11,316 nucleotides of DNA from positions 1-11,316 of the forward strand of contig JAFOBK010000140.1 of NCBI GenBank assembly GCA_017381835.1, given 5' to 3'. Of this stretch, positions 6,497 to 11,316 are shown piece by piece. The position numbers and the translations under genes are program-made. Source of the DNA: Oscillospiraceae bacterium. GTDB taxonomy: Bacteria > Bacillota_A > Clostridia > Oscillospirales > Oscillospiraceae. The notes under the pieces were generated by a model. The model had not been told where the DNA came from. It saw nothing but the letters and a program-made list of their open reading frames with translations, and ran no database searches. Each line of letters begins with the position of its first letter. Positions within the stretch are counted from its first letter, which is position 1.

Positions 6497-9278
6497 AAAC
6501 ACGATTTCCCATTTGTCTCCCTCGCAAATTAATGCGGAATGAAAAAACAATATCCTTGTCAGGCGGGACATGGTACGCTTCTTCCACATCTGTCTTCCAG
6601 CTGTCAATACCACCCACGCCACGCATCGCTCCGCAAACCGTCACAACAGTGCGGCAGGGTTCCGGTAGTTCGTACGCATGGCAAGCCTCGCTAAGCTGCT
6701 GGGGTGTATAGGGAATTGCGGAGAATGCAAACGGTCTGTCGATCTTTTCCATGGTCAGCGTGCTGTTGTTCATATGAAGTACCATCTGAACGGTATCCAT
6801 ATGGCAACCGCATTCCTGAGGAACCAGATAATCCGGAATGTGAGGCACTTCGCTGTATTTTCCAAAGATGCCGCCTTTTTTACGGTCCGGGTAGGTTTCT
6901 CCGGAGAGTCCAATCCATTCTGTCGTCGCTGCCGGACGTGGTGTAGCAAAGCGAAGGCCAAGCAATGGCAGCTGTGGACGATTATCCGCTCCGTAGTAAT
7001 GGATTTTTACATCCATGTAACCATCCGATTTAACGATATATGTCACGTCTGTTTTCAATCCTGGCATCGCAGGTGCCGTGAATGTATAGCAGATCGAAAC
7101 GGTATCCGGGCTTTCCTCTGTCACATGAATATCACTACACTTCTGCCAGCTGTCCACTGCGGACCAGATGGAACTTTTTGCTGCAAACCCGTTGCCCAGA
7201 TCATTCTCGGTGGGCGCCCGCCAGTACGCAGGCCGAGGCGCACGCCACAACCATTCCTGTCCCCCGCTGATCAGAGAGACAGGACCACCTTCCGGATAAG
7301 AGAATATAATCTCAAAGCCATCCGCGCTGATACCCAAAGCACCATCTCCATGGACAATCTTCAAAGGTGTTATCTTCGTACTTTCTGCAAATTTGACTGC
7401 ATCTGCACCCGCTTTATTGGATGCGTCCTGTGCGGCCCGATTTTCCGGTTCGGAGTACCAGTAGCGAACCTCCTGCATGGCAGGCTTTTCGGTGCCGTCG
7501 GCAAAGACGATACCGTTTCCGCTGAATGCGTAGTCACTCTGCCGATCATCAAAGTCTCCGCCGTAGCCCAGTACTTTTTCCCCTTTGAAATTGAAATGCC
7601 ACAGAGCCTGATCCATGTAATCCCAAATAAACCCGCCCTGGTACATGGGAAACTCCTCTCCCAAACGAATATAGCTCTCCATACCGCCTAAGGAATTTCC
7701 CATATCATGCATATACTCGCAAAGGATAAACGGCTTCTTGGGGTTTTCCATAAGATACCTTCGAATTTCTGTAGGAGTTGCGTACATTCGGCTTTCTACA
7801 TCGGAGGCACCATCGAAATCCCGGTTGTAAACTACACCTTCATAATGCACCAACCGGCTGGTATCCACGCTGCGGAAAAATTCTGCCATTGCCAGAATGT
7901 CTGCACCTACATAAGATTCGTTTCCGCAGGACCAGAACAGGATCGATACATGGTTCTTATCTCGCTCGAACATGGACTTTGCCCGGTCAAGCACGCAGTC
8001 CTTCCACTCAGGCAGACTGCCGGGAACATTCCAGCTGGGTTCCACTTTGCCCAGTTTCTGCCACGAACCATGACTTTCCAGATTGGTCTCATCCATCATA
8101 TAGATGCCGCCCCGATCGCACATGTAATACCAGGGCGTCTGATTGGGATAATGGCAAGTACGCACAGCATTGATGTTATTCCGGCGGAACGTAGCCATTG
8201 CCTGTTCCATGTCTTCCGTCCCAATGGCACGGCCTGTACTGGGATTCCACTCATGGCGGTTAACACCCCTGATGACCAAACGCTTGCCGTTAAGAAGCAT
8301 GATGCCCTCTTTCACTTCAAAGCGGCGGAACCCGATTTCATAAGGAATGACCTCCACGACTTCCCCAATGGCGTTGCGGAGTGTCAAAGTAACATGATAC
8401 AGCTTTGGTGTTTCATGGCACCAAGGCTGTATCTCTTTGAAAGTGAACTCCGAGCTACGGAGGAATTGCCCGTCCTTCTTCAGTTCCAACACGCTGTCAA
8501 ACAACCCGCTGATATGGCAATGAACGCAGCTTCCCTTCGTTTCTCCACTAAGCTGCAGCCGTACGTTCAACGTGCCGGTGGTGTTGTCTTCCAGCAGGCC
8601 CGCCTGTAACCACAAATCCTCAATATGTACGGCAGGCTTTGCATAGAGATATACACTTCGAAAAATGCCGCTGAACCGGAAAAAGTCCTGATCTTCAAGC
8701 CATGCGGCACTGCCTCTTTGATAGACCTCTACACAAAGACGGTTATTCTTTTCCTGAATATAGGGTGTCAAGTCAAAATCGGAGGGTGTAAAACTGTCTT
8801 CCGCATAGCCCACAAACTGACCGTTCAGCCAGACATAACATGCCTGCTCTACGCCCTGGAAAGATATACAGACTCGCTTTCCCAGAAGCCCGGCTCCCAA
8901 GTCAAACATCTTTACATAGCTGCCCACAGCCGTATTCTCCCAATCAATTTGAGGCGGCAGCAGCTCCGCATGACCATCCCAGGGGTACAGGGTATTGATG
9001 TATTGTATTTTACCGAAGCCCTGAAGCTCCATATGCCCAGGAACCTGAATCGTCCCAAAGCAGGAATCATCATACTCTGCCTGCCAAAAATCAGCAGGCC
9101 GCTGTGCCGGAGATTTGCTCCAGCAAAACTGCCACTGCCCATCCAAAGACTGGCGCAGGGAGCTTTCTCCCTGTGCCAGCTCTTCAGCGGAAGCATAGCA
9201 TATGTGGTCAGAATGCGCATCCAGGCGGTTCACCCGGAATATAGTGGGATCGGTAAGCCAATTTAAGTTTGCCTGCAT
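6480..9278 (-). CDS. lacZ: Beta-galactosidase, LacZ-type GH2
   Basis: A 932-residue cytoplasmic enzyme that hydrolyses terminal beta-galactosides. The order is that of LacZ: N-terminal sugar-binding jelly roll with YPWDG and PPQ motifs, WLNGQFVGYAEDSFTPS (about 150-166) and EDQDFFRFSGIFR (195-207); immunoglobulin-like domain; TIM barrel with RGVNRHEWNP (337-346) and RTCHYPN (373-379); acid/base E454 in SCGNES; nucleophile E521 in ILCEYMHDMGNS; and a C-terminal Bgal_small_N domain (about 650-915, with RAPTENDLG). Length is close to the usual 1000. I use ATG 9278 because AAAGGAG lies eight bases upstream; the frame is open to a TTG at 9296, but that start overlaps the ribosome binding site. The last codons (NTIS and stop) come from the repeat at 6412-6496, so the natural C terminus may have been altered. 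Transcription probably starts in the duplicated control region near 9347. Confidence 0.93.
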   Translation of the reverse strand: MQANLNWLTDPTIFRVNRLDAHSDHICYASAEELAQGESSLRQSLDGQWQFCWSKSPAQRPADFWQAEYDDSCFGTIQVPGHMELQGFGKIQYINTLYPWDGHAELLPPQIDWENTAVGSYVKMFDLGAGLLGKRVCISFQGVEQACYVWLNGQFVGYAEDSFTPSDFDLTPYIQEKNNRLCVEVYQRGSAAWLEDQDFFRFSGIFRSVYLYAKPAVHIEDLWLQAGLLEDNTTGTLNVRLQLSGETKGSCVHCHISGLFDSVLELKKDGQFLRSSEFTFKEIQPWCHETPKLYHVTLTLRNAIGEVVEVIPYEIGFRRFEVKEGIMLLNGKRLVIRGVNRHEWNPSTGRAIGTEDMEQAMATFRRNNINAVRTCHYPNQTPWYYMCDRGGIYMMDETNLESHGSWQKLGKVEPSWNVPGSLPEWKDCVLDRAKSMFERDKNHVSILFWSCGNESYVGADILAMAEFFRSVDTSRLVHYEGVVYNRDFDGASDVESRMYATPTEIRRYLMENPKKPFILCEYMHDMGNSLGGMESYIRLGEEFPMYQGGFIWDYMDQALWHFNFKGEKVLGYGGDFDDRQSDYAFSGNGIVFADGTEKPAMQEVRYWYSEPENRAAQDASNKAGADAVKFAESTKITPLKIVHGDGALGISADGFEIIFSYPEGGPVSLISGGQEWLWRAPRPAYWRAPTENDLGNGFAAKSSIWSAVDSWQKCSDIHVTEESPDTVSICYTFTAPAMPGLKTDVTYIVKSDGYMDVKIHYYGADNRPQLPLLGLRFATPRPAATTEWIGLSGETYPDRKKGGIFGKYSEVPHIPDYLVPQECGCHMDTVQMVLHMNNSTLTMEKIDRPFAFSAIPYTPQQLSEACHAYELPEPCRTVVTVCGAMRGVGGIDSWKTDVEEAYHVPPDKDIVFSFRINLRGRQMGNRVSNTIS

Positions 9279-9353
9279 GGCATATTCTCCTTTCAATACG
9301 TTACCATAGCCCTGTTCCTCAGAAGAAGCCTTTCACCTCTGATTTCTGTTAAA

Positions 9354-9383
9354 AATATACAATGCACTCGTTGGTGTTGTAAA
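9354..9383 (-). promoter_or_regulatory. Predicted lacZ promoter, borrowed from the kinase operon
   Basis: TTTACA (9378-9383) and TATATT (9354-9359) on the minus strand are 18 bases apart, identical in sequence and spacing to the kinase promoter. Transcription from here would start near 9347 and give a leader of about 70 bases before the lacZ ATG. Confidence 0.55.
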
Positions 9384-9400
9384 TAAAACAAGCATTTTGA

Positions 9401-9433
9401 CGTAAAGAATTCGTAAAAATGTCATAAAATCTA
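9401..9433. promoter_or_regulatory. Second copy of the three 11-bp repeats (candidate operator)
   Basis: The 33 bases are identical to 2959-2991, whereas flanking positions have diverged. Retention while the adjacent gene copy has decayed suggests the site is still in use, probably binding the same regulator to control lacZ and nagZ. Confidence 0.6.
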
Positions 9434-9435
9434 TC

Positions 9436-9464
9436 TTGTCCCCCTTCTGTCCCTCTGCTACAAT
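9436..9464 (+). promoter_or_regulatory. Predicted promoter reading through the pseudogene into nagZ
   Basis: TTGTCC (9436-9441), 17 bases, TACAAT (9459-9464) within an extended -10 TGCTACAAT. The -35 matches the consensus at four of six positions, better than TTTTCC in copy 1, so this copy may depend less on the activator. Transcripts would start near 9471 and carry a leader of about 260 bases before nagZ. Confidence 0.5.
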
Positions 9465-9487
9465 GGGTGTGAAAGGATGTTCCAGGG

Positions 9488-9700
9488 ATGGACGCATTTA
9501 CCTATCAGGAAACCATTCCCGAGTAGAACATATTCGATGTGATCGCATGCGGCGGCGAGTTTGCGGTTGTAAAATGCTGGTAGATGCCACAGGAGACGCC
9601 TCAGTGCTGAAACAGGCCGGAGTTCCCACTGTGGCCGGCACCCAACTATTTTACCAATTACGGTGGCTGCATCACGGAAGGCGTTGTTTTCAAACTATAA
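9488..9700 (+). pseudogene. Composite remnant of the FAD oxidoreductase and GH43 genes
   Basis: Three pieces can be matched to the intact operon. Piece 1 (9488-9560) copies the FAD gene start: MDAFTYQETIPE then TAG at 9524, where the intact gene has MNAFTYQETIPKW. Piece 2 (about 9565-9676) matches the FAD gene around 3539-3648 (GCKMLVDATGDASVLKQAG), after loss of about 416 bases; CGGCGG lies at both deletion ends in the intact gene. One extra C at 9641-9643 shifts the frame again. Piece 3 (about 9677-9700) reads EGVVFKL and stop, against EGTVFKL and stop at the end of GH43; GTTTTCAAACT and TAA are shared. That junction would remove about 2.3 kb. No full protein can be made. Piece 3 is short and is the least certain part. 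Confidence 0.85.
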
Positions 9701-9733
9701 TATATATCCGTAACCAACCGAGGGGGTGTCTCT

Positions 9734-11272
9734 ATGACATTACAGGAGAAAATCGGACAGCGGCTTATGACCGGATTTTCCGGAACGGAAATCCCGGAGG
9801 AATTCCGTCAGGCTGTAAAAAAACATAAAATCGGCAATGTGGTCCTGTTTGAGGACAATGTCCGTGACTGTGCACAGCTGAAGCAGCTGTGCCGGGATAT
9901 TCAGGATTTGATTCGCAAAGAAACGGGTCACAGTGCCTTTATTGCCATTGATCAGGAGGGCGGCATCGTCACAAGATTACAGAAAGATGCCGTGAATGTT
10001 CCCGGCGCTATGGCATTGGGTGCTTCCGGAGATCCGGAAAATGCATACCGTGCTGGTTTGCTGATCGGTCGGGAACTGCGCTCCTTGGGTCCGAATATTA
10101 ACTTTGCCCCCACTGTGGATGTAAATTCCAACCCCAATAATCCGGTGATTGGCGTTCGAAGCTACGGAGATGACCCGGATCTGGTTGCCCGTTTTACTGC
10201 CCGTTCCGTTCAAGGCCTTCTGGATGGCGGTGTAATGTGCACTGCCAAACATTTCCCCGGTCACGGTGACACGGATACGGACTCCCATCTGGCGCTGCCC
10301 TGTGTGGATAAGCCTCTGGAGGAGTTGGAACAGATGGAACTGGCCCCCTTTCGCGCTGCCATTAATGCAGGTGTAAGTGCCATAATGACCACGCATATTC
10401 TCTTCCCTCAGATTGAGCCGGATCCCATTCCGGCCACCATGTCCCGCAGGATCATCCAGGGGCTGCTCCGGAATAATCTGGGATTCCAGGGCATTGTTGT
10501 CAGCGACTGTATGGAAATGAAAGCCATCTCCGGCCATTACGGAATCTCGGAAGGCACCTTGGCCGCATTCAAAGCCGGTGTGGATCTGGTGGAGATTTCT
10601 CATCATCCCCAATGGTGTGCAGATGCTGCAGCCCGCGTTCTGGAAGCAGCAGAAGCAGGTGAACTGGATCTGGAGGAAATGGAATCCAGTGTCAATCGGA
10701 TACTGGCATATAAGGAGCGCTGGATTGAACGCGCTCAGCCCTGTGACTTTGACTTTGGTGCTGCCAGGGAGGAAAGCCGACTGATGATGGAGCAGACCAT
10801 TACGGAGGTATCCCGACCCGCTTCCGGCCCACTTTCGCTGAAGAATCCTCTGTGTATCGGCTGTGAACCATACCAGACTTCCCTGGTAGAAAATGTGACA
10901 GACAAGCCGGGAAATCCCTTTGGCACTCAGATTTCCGAAGAATTGGGCGGTACCTGTGCAGATATGGAAAGAAACCCCACCCCAGAAGCGATTGCGGCAC
11001 TGGTTGAACAAGCAAAGAGCCACGGCTGTGCTGTTGTGGGAACCTTCAATGCCATTGCAAATCCGGGACAACTGGAACTGATACATGCTTTGGCACGCAG
11101 CGGTGTTTCCACTGCGGTAGTAGCACTGCGTGCGCCCTATGATCTGCGGGATCTCCCGAAAACCGTCTGGGGTATTGCGGCCTATGAATACAGCCCGGAG
11201 AGCATCCGTGCCGCAGCCAAGGTTCTGCGGGGAGAGCTTCAGCCAACTGGGAAACTGCCGGTTCGCCTGTAA
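9734..11272 (+). CDS. nagZ: GH3 beta-N-acetylhexosaminidase, NagZ type
   Basis: A 512-residue GH3 enzyme that removes terminal beta-N-acetylglucosamine, or cleaves it by phosphorolysis as some GH3 members with this motif do. The barrel (about 1-335) has IDQEGGIVTRL (72-82), NFAPTVDVN (123-131) and KHFPGHGDTDTDSH (172-185), the signature of N-acetylglucosaminidases, where the D183/H185 pair serves as acid/base. The nucleophile is D258 in VVSDCMEMKAI. Residues about 365-512 form the C-terminal domain seen in two-domain Bacillota NagZ proteins, ending in the typical PTGKLPVRL. No signal peptide is visible, so it acts in the cytoplasm on cell-wall sugars or imported oligosaccharides; placement beside lacZ favours the second. 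ATG 9734 has GAGGGGG at 9720-9726, seven bases upstream. It lies 33 bases after the pseudogene, in the position of a third gene of the duplicated operon. Confidence 0.92.
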   Translation: MTLQEKIGQRLMTGFSGTEIPEEFRQAVKKHKIGNVVLFEDNVRDCAQLKQLCRDIQDLIRKETGHSAFIAIDQEGGIVTRLQKDAVNVPGAMALGASGDPENAYRAGLLIGRELRSLGPNINFAPTVDVNSNPNNPVIGVRSYGDDPDLVARFTARSVQGLLDGGVMCTAKHFPGHGDTDTDSHLALPCVDKPLEELEQMELAPFRAAINAGVSAIMTTHILFPQIEPDPIPATMSRRIIQGLLRNNLGFQGIVVSDCMEMKAISGHYGISEGTLAAFKAGVDLVEISHHPQWCADAAARVLEAAEAGELDLEEMESSVNRILAYKERWIERAQPCDFDFGAAREESRLMMEQTITEVSRPASGPLSLKNPLCIGCEPYQTSLVENVTDKPGNPFGTQISEELGGTCADMERNPTPEAIAALVEQAKSHGCAVVGTFNAIANPGQLELIHALARSGVSTAVVALRAPYDLRDLPKTVWGIAAYEYSPESIRAAAKVLRGELQPTGKLPVRL

Positions 11273-11316
11273 TCCAGCGTTCATAAATTAATTGGAGCAA
11301 ACTCAAGGCCCATCTA

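Larger units (their letters stand above)
9335..9487. repeat. Divergent control region, copy 2 of a direct repeat with 2893-3045
   Basis: Aligns without gaps with the control region of the kinase and FAD gene. Homology starts around the place of the kinase ribosome binding site, where CCTCC has become CCTCT, and runs on into the pseudogene. On the left it now faces lacZ instead of a kinase gene, through about 55 bases of unrelated sequence (9279-9334). On the right it faces the pseudogene and nagZ. Confidence 0.93.

Noticed and set aside
6172..6711. A 179-codon plus-strand frame across the hairpin region and the lacZ 3' end
   Set aside because: It runs through the inverted repeats and then antisense to lacZ, with no ribosome binding site or family resemblance.
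9279..9296. TTG at 9296 as the start of lacZ
   Set aside because: The ribosome binding site AAAGGAG lies after it and is spaced correctly for ATG 9278.
9977..11284. A 435-codon open frame on the minus strand, antisense to nagZ
   Set aside because: nagZ carries the complete GH3 motifs and a good ribosome binding site; the antisense product looks like no protein family.
11273..11316. Terminator after nagZ
   Set aside because: The last 44 bases show no hairpin followed by a T-run; any terminator lies beyond the window.

Overview
The window looks like a carbohydrate-utilisation locus of a Bacillota/Clostridia bacterium, probably a gut anaerobe. The evidence is a YesM/YesN-type two-component pair, strong AGGAGG-like ribosome binding sites, moderate GC content, and a set of cytoplasmic glycoside hydrolases (LacZ-type GH2, GH43 with a CBM32-like domain, GH3 of the NagZ type) beside a FAD-dependent oxidoreductase. 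Genus cannot be assigned from the sequence alone.

Layout. Positions 1-1136 (minus) hold an AraC-type response regulator whose C-terminal end lies outside the window. It overlaps the 3' end of a LytS/YesM-type sensor kinase (1111-2886, minus). A 160 bp divergent control region (2887-3045) follows, driving the kinase pair leftwards and a FAD oxidoreductase (3046-4311) plus GH43 enzyme (4324-5988) rightwards. Positions 5989-6479 hold no intact gene: there is a strong ribosome binding site with an 11-codon remnant frame, then several hairpins, including short structured repeats, one of which folds as a near-perfect four-way cloverleaf. Convergent to this is a LacZ-type beta-galactosidase (6480-9278, minus). 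A second, diverged copy of the divergent control region lies at 9335-9487, reading leftwards into lacZ and rightwards through a badly decayed pseudogene into a nagZ-type gene (9734-11272).

The main discovery is the promoter duplication. The two control regions align without gaps over about 147 bp (132 identities counted by eye). Both keep three tandem 11-bp repeats placed directly upstream of a poor -35 and an extended -10, the arrangement expected of an AraC-family activator site. The second copy continues into remnants of the FAD gene start, the FAD gene middle and, apparently, the last codons of the GH43 gene, so an ancestral promoter-FAD-GH43 cassette seems to have been duplicated and one copy mostly deleted. 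The surviving promoter now sits upstream of lacZ and nagZ.

How the parts may work together (inference): the membrane kinase senses an external glycan cue and phosphorylates the response regulator, which would activate both divergent control regions. None of the hydrolases has a recognisable signal peptide, so they would act on imported oligosaccharides. LacZ would remove beta-galactose, the NagZ-type enzyme beta-N-acetylhexosamine, and the GH43 another terminal sugar. The transporter and the exact substrate are not in the window.
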